Source: Gaiellasilicea sp033857955
GTDB lineage: Bacteria; Actinomycetota; Thermoleophilia; Gaiellales; Gaiellaceae
Reading direction: 5' to 3'
Assembly: GCA_033857955.1 (NCBI GenBank)
Contig: JAWVCW010000008.1
Span: 1 to 64,000 of the forward strand
DNA: 64,000 nt
Numbering within the stretch: position 1 is the stretch's first letter; the number at the start of each line of letters is the position of its first letter. Below are positions 34,489-42,493 of the stretch, one piece after another. A model generated the notes under the pieces. The model made no database searches, was not told the DNA's origin, and saw only the letters and a program-made list of their open reading frames with translations. The position numbers and the translations under genes were made by a program.

Positions 34489-35609
34489 AGCGGGCCGACC
34501 TAATCCGCGTCAGCGTCTTTCTCGTCGCAGCGGCGGCGCTCTTCCTGCTGCCGCGGTTGCCGTTCGTCAACGACTTCCGGGCGCAGCAGTTCGCGTACGT
34601 CGGCATCTACTTCATCGCGCTGCTGGGCCTCAACCTGCTCACCGGGATCACCGGCCAGATCTCCCTCGGTCACGGAGCGTTCATGCTGATCGGCGGCTAC
34701 ACCACGGCGATCCTGATGTCGGACCAGCAGCTGAAGATCGGGTCACACGTCTTCGCGAGCGACATGCGGGACATCTGGACGATCCCGCTCGCCGGCCTCG
34801 TCGCCGGCATCGTCGGGTTCCTCTTCGGCTTTCCGGCTCTCCGCCTTGCCGGCCTGTATCTCGCCCTCGCCACGTTCGCGGTCGCGGTCGCCGCCCCCGC
34901 CGTCGTCAAGAAGTTCGACGGGTTCACCGGCGGCGGTGGTGGGATCAACCTCTTCGACCTCAGCACCCGGACGCAGAGCACGTCGGTGACCGATCCGGTC
35001 ACGTTCGAGTCAAAGGACGGCGGAATCGACATTCTCGGGATCAACATCCCGACGTTCAACGAATGGCTCTACTACCTCTGCTGGACGATCGCGCTCGTCC
35101 TCTTCGGCGTCGCCTGGCTGCTGCTCCGCGGACGCTTCGGTCGCACGCTCCGGGCTGTACGTGACAGCGAGCTCGCGGCAGCGTCCTCCGGTGTCAACCT
35201 CGCCCGCTACAAGACGCTCGCGTTCGGAGTCAGTGCCTTCTACGCGGGCGTTGCCGGCTCGCTCCTGGCGATCGCGACCACCTTCGTCAACCCGGACACG
35301 TTCCCGATCACGCTCTCGATCTTCCTGCTCGTCGGGGTGGTGGTCGGCGGGCTCGGCTCGCTCTGGCCGCTCGTCTTCGGCGCGATCTTCATCCATTTCA
35401 TGCAGATCGAGTGGGCGCAGCGTGTGGAAGCCATCATTCCGAACTGGCTGCCTGTGCTCGGTGACATCGACACGGACGCCCCGGGGGCGCCCGCGGTGGC
35501 CTTCGGCGTCATCCTGATCCTGATCATGCTGGCCTTCCCGGGTGGCGCCGCAGGCCTGCTCGCCAGCCTGAAGTCCCTCGCCACGCGCGGCTACCATCGC
35601 GCTCGCTAG
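34485..35609 (+). CDS. livM: Branched-chain amino acid-type ABC permease (LivM)
   Basis: Second membrane subunit, 374 residues. LNLLTGITGQISLGHGAFMLIGGY and GVNLARYKTLAFGVSAFYAGVAGSL are family hallmarks, seen as GQISLGHGAFMLIGGY and KTLAFGVSAFYAGVAG. An extracytoplasmic loop of about 60 residues (FTGGGGGINLFDL...) is present, a little longer than in E. coli. GTG at 34485 overlaps the livH stop (GTGA). Confidence 0.92.
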   Translation: MKRADLIRVSVFLVAAAALFLLPRLPFVNDFRAQQFAYVGIYFIALLGLNLLTGITGQISLGHGAFMLIGGYTTAILMSDQQLKIGSHVFASDMRDIWTIPLAGLVAGIVGFLFGFPALRLAGLYLALATFAVAVAAPAVVKKFDGFTGGGGGINLFDLSTRTQSTSVTDPVTFESKDGGIDILGINIPTFNEWLYYLCWTIALVLFGVAWLLLRGRFGRTLRAVRDSELAAASSGVNLARYKTLAFGVSAFYAGVAGSLLAIATTFVNPDTFPITLSIFLLVGVVVGGLGSLWPLVFGAIFIHFMQIEWAQRVEAIIPNWLPVLGDIDTDAPGAPAVAFGVILILIMLAFPGGAAGLLASLKSLATRGYHRAR

Positions 35610-35637
35610 GCCCGTCTTCCTGCTCGTACTCGGCGGC

Positions 35638-36762
35638 GTGCTCGCCGCAGGCGCGGCGGCTGCCACGAGCGACGACCCGGGCATCACGCCGCAGACGATC
35701 CTGCTCGGAGCCACGGCGCCGCTCTCCGGGCCACAGTCGGCCGCCGCGCGCGGCGCGAGCGCGTACTTTCGGTACGTGAACGCCCGCGGTGGCGTCAACG
35801 GCCGCACGCTTGCCTACAAGGTCGTCGACGACGCCTCCGACCCGTCGCTGGCGTTGCAGGCGACGGAGCAGCTCGTCGAGCAGGACGAGGTCTTCGCGAT
35901 CGTCAACGCAGCCGGGACCGAGCAGAACCTGGCGACGCGCGACTACCTCAACGGGGCGAAAGTGCCGCAGCTCTTCATCGGGTCGGGCGCGACGACCTTC
36001 GGGTCGGACTACAAGCGCTACCCGTGGACGATCGGGTTCCGGCCGAGCCACCAAGCCGAGGGGCGGATCTACGGCAGCTACCTGTCCCGTTCGCGGCCCG
36101 GCGCGAGGATCGCGGTGCTCTTCCAGGACGACACATCCGGCAACGGCCTGCTCGCCGGGCTCAGACAGAGCCTCGTCCGCTCGAAGGCTCGGATCGTGGC
36201 GGCTCAGCCGGCCGAGGCGGACGCTCCCGACGCGCAGGCGCAGGTCGCGAGCTTGAAGGCTTCGGGCGCGACTGTGCTGGCGCTCTTCGTGGCGCCCGAG
36301 CAGGCGACCCAGGTCTCTGCGCAGGCGAACCGGCTCGGCTGGAAGCCGCTGATCGTCACGAGCTCTGACTCGAGGATCGAGGGCTCGGTCTCGATCGCCT
36401 TCCTGAAGGACCCGACCGACACCGCCTGGCGCGACGACGCCGCGATGAACCTCTACCGCAGGATCATGTCGAGGTACGCGACGGGCGCGAACGCGAAGGA
36501 CGTCGAGCACGTCTACGGGATGGCGGTGGCTTACGAGACGGTGAAGGTGCTGAAGGCGGCGGGGGCGACGCCGACGCGCGCTGCCGTCATTGCTCAGACG
36601 CGGAAGCTGAACGACGCGTCGAACCCGTTCCTGCTGCCCGGGATCGCGATCAGGACGACCGCCACCGACCACTTCCCGATCGAGCAGTCGGTGCTGGAGC
36701 GCTGGTCGAAGGGACGCTGGCAGCGCTTCGGCGGCCTCTGGGCGTACAGGGAGAGCGGCTGA
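35638..36762 (+). CDS. Branched-chain amino acid-type ABC substrate-binding protein
   Basis: Ligand receptor for the adjoining liv transporter, paralogous to the protein at 12345. The mature region starts DDPGITPQTILLGATAPLSGP and continues with FAIVNAAGTEQNLATRDYL and KRYPWTIGFRPSHQAEGR. A GTG at 35638 opens the frame but falls inside the signal peptide. The codons before it (from about 35596) encode a good hydrophobic leader, ALARPVFLLVLGGVLAAG, yet contain no ATG, GTG or TTG before the stop at 35569. The true start may be the ATC at 35596 or CTG at 35620, or the signal peptide is degraded. Confidence 0.85.
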   Translation: MLAAGAAAATSDDPGITPQTILLGATAPLSGPQSAAARGASAYFRYVNARGGVNGRTLAYKVVDDASDPSLALQATEQLVEQDEVFAIVNAAGTEQNLATRDYLNGAKVPQLFIGSGATTFGSDYKRYPWTIGFRPSHQAEGRIYGSYLSRSRPGARIAVLFQDDTSGNGLLAGLRQSLVRSKARIVAAQPAEADAPDAQAQVASLKASGATVLALFVAPEQATQVSAQANRLGWKPLIVTSSDSRIEGSVSIAFLKDPTDTAWRDDAAMNLYRRIMSRYATGANAKDVEHVYGMAVAYETVKVLKAAGATPTRAAVIAQTRKLNDASNPFLLPGIAIRTTATDHFPIEQSVLERWSKGRWQRFGGLWAYRESG

Positions 36763-37583
36763 TGGACGAAGGTATCCGCGCCTTCTACGACGCTGGTGAC
36801 GAGCGCGACAGGCTCTCGAGGTGAGCGTGGCTCGAGTTTGCGCCCACGAAAGAATTGCTGCGTCGCCACCTTCCACCTGCTCCTGCGCGCGTGCTGGATG
36901 GTTGGCGGCGGGCCGGGTACGTACGCCGTGTGGCTGGCCGAGCTCGGCTACGAGGTTCATCTGGTGGAACCGGTGCCGCTCCACGTCGAGCAGGCCGCGG
37001 AGGCGGCCCGAGCAGCGCGCAGTCCGTTCACCGTCGCCGCAGGGGACGCACGCAGCCTCTCCGAAGCGGCGAATAGCTACGACGTCGTGCTCCTGCTGGG
37101 TCCGCTCTATCACCTGATCAAGCGCGAGGAACGGGTCGCGGCGATCGCCGAGGCGCGCCGGGTGGCCACGAGCGCTGGTGTCCTGGCCGCGGCGGGGATT
37201 TCACGATTCGCCTCGATCATCGACGGGCTCGCGCGGGGCTTCTCCTTCACCCCGAGTTCGAGTCGATTGTCGAGCAGGACCTCCGCTCGGGCGAGCATCG
37301 AAACCCAGCCGGTCTCCCTCGGGCGTTCACGACGTCGTTCTTCCACGGTCCTGAGGAGCTTGCCGCGGAGATGGCCGAGGGGGGCTTCGCCCTGGACTCG
37401 CTGTACGGGATCGAGGGTCAAGCGGGGTGGTTCGCACCCCCGCTGTCGCCGGCGGAAGGATCCGCCGAGTAGGAGCGGATGCTGTGGGTCGCGCGAGCCG
37501 TTCAACAGGAGCCGGCTCTGCTCGGGGGAAGCGCGCACCTGCTTGCAGTCGCTCGAAAGGAGGAACACGGCGAACCCTCGTAG
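36762..37583 (+). pseudogene. Broken class I SAM-dependent methyltransferase
   Basis: The ATG overlaps the binding-protein stop and begins MDEGIRAFYDAGDERDRL, a common methyltransferase N-terminus. An in-frame TGA (36822-36824) replaces a residue at a position where relatives have Gly. A frameshift near 36900 leads into the SAM-binding motif VGGGPGTYAVWLAELGYEV. A second near 37240 leads into FESIVEQDLRSGEH and FTTSFFHGPEELAAEM. A TAG at 37470-37472 precedes the usual C-terminal MLWVARAVQQEPALLG. Four lesions make this a pseudogene rather than a recoded gene. Sequencing error cannot explain all of them easily. Confidence 0.85.
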
Positions 37584-37584
37584 T

Positions 37585-37590
37585 TAAGGT
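37585..37590 (+). promoter_or_regulatory. Candidate -10 element, leaderless promoter of fbiC
   Basis: TAAGGT ends exactly six bases before the ATG at 37597. There is no ribosome site between. Confidence 0.5.
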
Positions 37591-37596
37591 CTCTCG

Positions 37597-39936
37597 ATGG
37601 AGACGTTGCTCCAAGCGCCGCTCGACGACCTGCTGGCGGCGGCGCGCCAGCGGCGCCGGGGAGACGGGCTCGTCACGTACTCGCCCAAGGTCTTCATCCC
37701 GCTGACGACGCTCTGCCGCGACGTCTGCGGCTACTGCACCTTCGCTCGGCCGCCGCGCCGCGGCGAGCGTGCGTTCATGACCGAGACGGAGGTGCTCGCC
37801 GTCGCGCGCGCCGGGGCGGCGGCGGGATGCACGGAGGCCCTCTTCACGCTGGGCGACAAGCCGGAGCTCCGCTACAAGGTCGCGCGGGCGGAGCTCGCCG
37901 CTCTCGGTTGCGAGACCACGCTCGAGTATCTCGCGCGGGTGGCGAAGCTCGTGCTCGACGAGACAGGGCTGCTACCGCACCTGAATCCTGGCGTGATGAG
38001 CCGGGCCGACCTCGTTGCGCTGCGGCCAGTCGCGGCGTCGATGGGGATCATGCTCGAGACGGTCGCGGAACGGCTCTCGGCCAAGGGCGGCCCCCACTGG
38101 GCCTCGCCGGACAAGGAGCCGGCACGCCGACTGGAGACGATCGACCTCGCCGGCGAGCTGCGGATTCCCTTCACGAGCGGGATCCTGATCGGGATCGGCG
38201 AGACCCGCGCCGAGCGCCTCGCCGCGCTCGAGGAGCTCAAGGTTCTGCACGAGCGCCACGGCCACCTGCAGGAGGTGATCGTCCAGAACTTCCGCGCCAA
38301 GCCGGGTACCCGCATGGCCTCGCACCCCGAGCCGAGCCTCGACGAGCACCTCTGGACGATCGCGGCGGCGCGGCTGCTGCTGCCGGCGGACGTCTCCGTC
38401 CAGGCGCCGCCCAACCTCGCCTACGACGACTTCCCGCGCCTGCTCGACGCGGGCATCGACGACTGGGGCGGCGTCTCGCCGGTGACGATCGACCACGTCA
38501 ACCCCGAGGCGCCCTGGCCCGACCGCGACCGGTTGGCCGAGGCGACGCGCTCGCGCGGTCTCGAGCTGGCGCCTCGCCTGCCGGTGTACCCGCGCTACCT
38601 CTCCGGCGCGTGGATCGATCCGGCCGTTCTGCCGACGGCCTTGCGCGCGTCCGATGCGCTTGGGCTCGCCCGTGAGGACAGCTGGCACCCGGGCGAGCTG
38701 GGCAGTGTCCCGTTCGTCGTTCGACGGGATGCGCTGCCGGTGGACACCGCCGAGCTCGGGGAGGAGGAGCTCGTTCGCCTCTTCCGCGCCCGGGGCGCGG
38801 AGCGCCAGCGTGTGTTCGCGGCGGCCGACCGGCTGCGGCGCGAGGTGTGCGGCGACGAGGTCAGCTACGTCGTCACGCGCAACATCCAGTACACGAACGT
38901 CTGCTACTTCCGCTGTGGCTTCTGCGCCTTTTCGAAGGGGAAGTTGGCGGCGAACCTGCGGGGCGCGCCCTACCTCGTGCCGCACGAGGAGATCGTCCGG
39001 CGCGCGCGCGAGGCCTGGGACCGGGGCGCGACCGAGGTCTGCCTCCAGGGCGGCATCCACCCGGCCTTCACGGGCGACTACTACGCCTCCGTCGTCGCGG
39101 CGATCAGAGCCGAGTTGCCCGAGCTGCACATCCACGCCTTTTCGGCGCTCGAGGTGTGGCAGGGAGCCGAGACCCTCGGTCTGCCCGTCGAGGACTATCT
39201 CTCCCGGCTGCATGCGCTCGGCCTTGGCTCGCTTCCCGGGACGGCCGCCGAGATCCTGGACGACGAGGTGCGCGCGCTGATCTGCCCGGACAAGGTCTCG
39301 ACCGAGCAGTGGTTGTCCGTGCACGCCGCGGCGCATCGCGTCGGCCTGCGCTCGAACGTGACGATGATGTTCGGGCACGTCGAGGCGCCCGAGCACTGGG
39401 CTCGCCACTTGCTCCGGGCGAAGGAGCAGCAGCTCCTGACGGGTGGCTTCACGGAGTTCGTGCCGCTGCCGTTCGTGCACATGGAAGCGCCGATGTGGCT
39501 CCAGGGCCGTGCGCGCTCGGGGCCCACCTTCGGCGAGTCGCTGCTCGTCCATGCGGTGGCACGCCTCGCACTGCATCCGGCGATCACGAACATCCAGGTG
39601 TCCTGGGTGAAGCTCGGGCCGGAGGGGATCGCGGCGGCGTTGAACGCGGGCGTCAACGACCTCGGCGGGACGCTGATGAACGAGTCGATCTCGCGCTCGG
39701 CGGGCTCGGAGCACGGTCAGGAGATGCCGCCGGAGTCGATGGAGGCGTTGATCCGGGCGAACGGCCGGACACCGCGGCAGCGAACGACGCTCTACGCGGA
39801 TGCGCCGGCCGAGCAGCGCGCGGCCTCGTTCGCCGCGGCGCCGCTCGCCGAGCCGCTCAACCCGCCGGTCCACGACGCCGGCCTGAAGGCGCCGCCTCGG
39901 CTCGTCCGCCCGGGTCTGCTCGCCCGCGCCCGCTAG
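37597..39936 (+). CDS. fbiC: Bifunctional FO synthase (CofG/CofH fusion)
   Basis: Makes 7,8-didemethyl-8-hydroxy-5-deazariboflavin (FO), the chromophore of coenzyme F420, from tyrosine and a pyrimidine. Two radical-SAM halves are visible. The N-terminal CofG half has cysteines 40, 44 and 47 (LCRDVCGYC). The C-terminal CofH half has cysteines 436, 440 and 443 (CYFRCGFC). The fused 779-residue form is typical of actinobacteria. GVMSRADLV, NFRAKPGTRM and QGGIHPAFTGDYYA are also conserved. It supplies cofactor for the LLM enzyme at 18706. Confidence 0.95.
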   Translation: METLLQAPLDDLLAAARQRRRGDGLVTYSPKVFIPLTTLCRDVCGYCTFARPPRRGERAFMTETEVLAVARAGAAAGCTEALFTLGDKPELRYKVARAELAALGCETTLEYLARVAKLVLDETGLLPHLNPGVMSRADLVALRPVAASMGIMLETVAERLSAKGGPHWASPDKEPARRLETIDLAGELRIPFTSGILIGIGETRAERLAALEELKVLHERHGHLQEVIVQNFRAKPGTRMASHPEPSLDEHLWTIAAARLLLPADVSVQAPPNLAYDDFPRLLDAGIDDWGGVSPVTIDHVNPEAPWPDRDRLAEATRSRGLELAPRLPVYPRYLSGAWIDPAVLPTALRASDALGLAREDSWHPGELGSVPFVVRRDALPVDTAELGEEELVRLFRARGAERQRVFAAADRLRREVCGDEVSYVVTRNIQYTNVCYFRCGFCAFSKGKLAANLRGAPYLVPHEEIVRRAREAWDRGATEVCLQGGIHPAFTGDYYASVVAAIRAELPELHIHAFSALEVWQGAETLGLPVEDYLSRLHALGLGSLPGTAAEILDDEVRALICPDKVSTEQWLSVHAAAHRVGLRSNVTMMFGHVEAPEHWARHLLRAKEQQLLTGGFTEFVPLPFVHMEAPMWLQGRARSGPTFGESLLVHAVARLALHPAITNIQVSWVKLGPEGIAAALNAGVNDLGGTLMNESISRSAGSEHGQEMPPESMEALIRANGRTPRQRTTLYADAPAEQRAASFAAAPLAEPLNPPVHDAGLKAPPRLVRPGLLARAR

Positions 39937-40520
39937 CCCCGGCGCAGCTCCCGGGGCAGCTCGGTGAGCAGGCGTGGGATCCGCCGGCGTGCCGTGCGCA
40001 GCGCGCTCTCGAGCGCGAGAGGGTGATGGTGGACGCCTTCGCCGTGCCCCACGAGCAGGTGATCGGGCGCGAGGCCGCGCAGCGAGCGCGGCGGCCAGGG
40101 CCGCAGCAGGGGATGCACGCCGGCAGGCTCCTCGCCGGCGCAGAAGAACGGGATCGTGCCGAGGGCGTCGGCGACCAGCAGCAGGCGCCTCTCATCCCAC
40201 CAGAGCGCGACCTCGCGCCACCAGCGGAACCGCACGACGGGGTGGAGCTCGAACGGTGTCCCGGGCAGCTGCCTCGGCACGACGTGGTGCGGAATCCCGA
40301 GCCGCTGCGCCACCGCGGCGCAGTCGCGGCCGTGCCGGTCGAGCAGCTGCACGACCGCCGCGGGCTCGCCCAGCTCGCGAACGCGTCCGTCGAGCTCCGG
40401 GTCGTCGACCACGTCGAAGAGCCACACGCGTCCGTCGGCGGCGAGCGCATGGGAGGTGCGCTGCGCGGACTCCTCCTGAATCCAGCCGAACGCATCGACG
40501 ATCTCGTCGACGACCTTCAT
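39933..40520 (-). CDS. Hypothetical protein
   Basis: A 195-residue cytoplasmic protein without a signal peptide or membrane segment. It reads like a small alpha/beta protein: LFDVVDDPELDGRVRELG, LDRHGRDCAAVAQRLGIPHH, WREVALWWDERRLLLVADALG and DHLLVGHGEGVHHH. The order resembles the core of a metal-poor metallo-beta-lactamase-like fold, but the HxHxDH motif is absent, so I leave it unassigned. Its ATG overlaps the stop of the Sec-DsbA gene, and its own stop overlaps the convergent fbiC end. Confidence 0.65.
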   Translation of the reverse strand: MKVVDEIVDAFGWIQEESAQRTSHALAADGRVWLFDVVDDPELDGRVRELGEPAAVVQLLDRHGRDCAAVAQRLGIPHHVVPRQLPGTPFELHPVVRFRWWREVALWWDERRLLLVADALGTIPFFCAGEEPAGVHPLLRPWPPRSLRGLAPDHLLVGHGEGVHHHPLALESALRTARRRIPRLLTELPRELRRG

Positions 40521-41122
40521 GCCGCCTCGATCTGGGCGAAGGCCTGCTCGAAGACCTCTTCGGGCTGAGCTCCGAGCACGAGCAGCCTGCGGTCGAGCAC
40601 GAAGGCGGGGACGGCGTTCGCGCCAACCGACGCGGCCTGCCGCGTCGACTCGGCGATTCGGTCGCGGTAGCGCTCGGTTGTCAGCACTTCCTCGACGTCG
40701 TCCGGCGGCAGCTCGAGCTCGACGGCGAGGCGGCGGAGCACGTCGGGGTCGCCGATGTTCTGTGCCTCGCTCCAGTACGCATCCATGATCCGGTCGTGCA
40801 TCGCCTCGTGGCGACCCAGGTCGCGGGCGAGCTCGGTCAGCTGCTGCGCGCGCATCGAGTTCGGGACGACTTCGGGATGCGGGTTGTAGTCGAGTCCGCG
40901 CGCGGCGAAGAACTCCCGCATCCGCTCCGTCATCTCAGGGCCGTAGCGCGCGAGCAGCTGCCCGCGCGGCAGGCCCTCGGGCGGGTACTCCGGATGCAGG
41001 TCGAACGGGAGCCAGGTGACGTTCGCGCCCAACTGGCGCTCCATCCACGCGGCCGTCGGCTGGCTCGCGCGGCAGAACGGTCAAATGTAGTCGCTCCAGA
41101 TCTCGACGATGCGCTCGCTCAT
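40517..41122 (-). CDS. DsbA/FrnE-like thiol oxidoreductase, selenoprotein (in-frame TGA = Sec)
   Basis: A thioredoxin-fold protein of the DsbA/FrnE group. The ATG at 41122 has a good GGGAG site five bases upstream and encodes MSERIVEIWSDYI. A TGA (41081-41083) then takes the place of the first cysteine of the CPFC active site, giving U14-P-F-C17, and the frame continues for 187 residues. Downstream sequence is fully conserved (FDLHPEYPPEGLPR, SMRAQQLTELARD, VGANAVPAFVLDRR with the cis-Pro loop). No start codon just after the TGA would retain the active site. A SECIS-like stem-loop follows. It is in an operon with lysA. The alternative is a nonsense mutation that happens to hit the catalytic codon. 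Confidence 0.82.
41045..41083 (-). promoter_or_regulatory. Candidate bacterial SECIS element in the DsbA-like gene
   Basis: In the RNA sense a seven-pair lower stem (CCGCGCG with CGCGUGG, one G-U) begins nine bases after the TGA. A bulged A and a GCC/GGC upper stem follow. The loop AGCCGAC starts 20 bases after the TGA and has G at its second position. This fits the known bacterial SECIS constraints; paired by eye. Confidence 0.6.
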
Positions 41123-42381
41123 TCCGGCTCCCTCGACAGTAGGTCGTCAACGGACTCACGTCGGAGTATCAGCCGCGCTCGCCCTTCCGAAACAAGCACC
41201 GCCGCCGGCCGCGGGACGCCGTTGTAGTTCGAGCCCATCGCGAGGGTGTACGCGCCGGTGGCCGGGACCGCGAGCAGGTCGCCCCGGCGGGGCTCCGGCA
41301 GCAAGGCCTGCTCGATCAGCACGTCACCGGATTCGCAGTGCTTCCCGGCGATCGTGAAGTGGCCGTCTGCAGGCTTCTCCTCGGCCCGGTTCGCGAGCAG
41401 AGCGGAGTAGCGCGCGTCGTAGAGCTGCGGCCGCGGGTTGTCGGACATGCCGCCGTCGATCGCGACGTAGCGCGTGTCGCCCGCCTGCTTGACGGCGCCG
41501 ACGCGGTAGAGCGTGAACGCGGCCGGGCCGACGAGCGAGCGGCCAGGCTCGAACACGAGGCGCGGCGCCGGCAGGCCGCGCGCCGCCCACTCGCTCGCCA
41601 CCGCGTCCGCGATGGAGCGCACGAGCTCCTCGACAGGCGGCTCCGGCTCGTCCTCGACGTGGCGGATCCCGAAGCCGCCGCCGACGTCGACGAGCGCTGG
41701 CGTCCAGTCGAGCTCCTGGTGGCAGCGCGCAGCGAACGACCCGAGCTGCGAGACGGCTTCCAGGTGGGCGCGGCCGTTCAGGAGCTGGGAGCCCACGTGC
41801 ATGTGCAGTCCTTCGACCTCGAGCCCGGCCGCACGGGCGGTCTCGAGCGCGACGAGCGCCTCGTCCGCATCGAGGCCGAACTTGGACCCGCGATGCCCGG
41901 TGCGGATCGCTTCGTGCGTCTCGGCCACGACGCCGGGCGTGACGCGGACGAGCACCCGGCGGACGCCGGCCTCCGCCGCTCGCGCCGGCTCGTCGAGCGC
42001 GTCGATCGCGACGAGCGCATCCGCCTCGGCCGCGCCCCGCAACTCCTCGTCCGATTTGTTGTTCCCGTGCACGATCAGGCTTGCGCCCTCGATCCCGGCC
42101 CTCCGCGCATAGGCGAGCTCACCGAGGGACGCCACGTCGGCGCCGAGGCCCTCCTCGGCCAGCAGCCGCATCACCGCCACGTTCGGGAACGCCTTCGTGC
42201 CGTAGACGACGAGTGCAGCGGGCACCGCTCGTCGGAACATGCGCGCCCGTTCGCGCAGGGCGGTCTCGGAGTAGACGACGAGCGGCGTCCCGAAGCGCTG
42301 CGCGAGTTCCGCCACCCCCAGTCCTTCGAGCGCCAGCTCGCCGGCCGCGACGCCGGTTCCGGGCGGGAACAGTGCTAGCAT
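41119..42381 (-). CDS. lysA: Diaminopimelate decarboxylase
   Basis: PLP enzyme for the last step of lysine synthesis (meso-DAP to L-lysine). Lys63 in VVYGTKAFPN binds PLP. HMHVGSQL, LVDVGGGFGIRH, VFEPGRSLVGPAAF and GKHCESGD (active-site Cys of the dimer partner) are family motifs. Length 420 is normal. The TGA overlaps the DsbA-like ATG. The ATG at 42381 overlaps the -10 of the divergent leuS leader, so transcription from the two strands may interfere. Confidence 0.94.
   Translation of the reverse strand: MLALFPPGTGVAAGELALEGLGVAELAQRFGTPLVVYSETALRERARMFRRAVPAALVVYGTKAFPNVAVMRLLAEEGLGADVASLGELAYARRAGIEGASLIVHGNNKSDEELRGAAEADALVAIDALDEPARAAEAGVRRVLVRVTPGVVAETHEAIRTGHRGSKFGLDADEALVALETARAAGLEVEGLHMHVGSQLLNGRAHLEAVSQLGSFAARCHQELDWTPALVDVGGGFGIRHVEDEPEPPVEELVRSIADAVASEWAARGLPAPRLVFEPGRSLVGPAAFTLYRVGAVKQAGDTRYVAIDGGMSDNPRPQLYDARYSALLANRAEEKPADGHFTIAGKHCESGDVLIEQALLPEPRRGDLLAVPATGAYTLAMGSNYNGVPRPAAVLVSEGRARLILRRESVDDLLSREPE
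42376..42381 (+). promoter_or_regulatory. Candidate -10 element for the leuS leader
   Basis: TAGCAT ends seven bases before the GTG of the leader peptide at 42389, the same spacing as in other leaderless candidates in the window. Confidence 0.45.
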
Positions 42382-42388
42382 CCAGGCA

Positions 42389-42409
42389 GTGAATCAGCTT
42401 CTTCCATAG
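42389..42409 (+). CDS. Six-residue leucine leader peptide (candidate)
   Basis: GTG AAT CAG CTT CTT CCA TAG encodes MNQLLP. It has two adjacent Leu codons, both CTT, which is rarely used among the GC-rich genes here. It starts seven bases after a -10 element and ends 12 bases before a GC-rich hairpin, a terminator and leuS. This is the layout of ribosome-mediated attenuation by charged leucyl-tRNA. Confidence 0.55.
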   Translation: MNQLLP

Positions 42410-42421
42410 AGCAGGGAGTCA

Positions 42422-42477
42422 TCGCGGCGGACCGCCGCGAGAGCTTCCGACGGGCCTCTCCAGCGAGAGGCTTTTTT
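42422..42477 (+). terminator. leuS attenuator: hairpin plus intrinsic terminator
   Basis: The first hairpin, CGCGGCGG / CCGCCGCG, is at 42423-42439. The second, GCCTCTC-CAGC-GAGAGGC (42454-42471), is followed by TTTTTT, one of the few true T-runs in the window. It ends 16 bases before the leuS ATG, so it must be bypassed for leuS expression. GAGAG at 42439-42443 could pair with the terminator's CTCTC arm as an antiterminator. GGGAG at 42414-42418 could pair with either CTTCC segment. Confidence 0.7.
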
Positions 42478-42493
42478 GTACCCGGAGACGGTG

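Noticed and set aside
36822..36824. In-frame TGA in the methyltransferase gene as a third selenocysteine codon
   Set aside because: It aligns with a Gly, not a Cys, and the same gene has two frameshifts and a TAG, so it is a pseudogene lesion.
42382..42493. T-box riboswitch ahead of leuS
   Set aside because: No T-box sequence (TGGTACCGCG-like) or specifier stem is visible; the leader peptide and terminator fit ribosome-mediated attenuation better.
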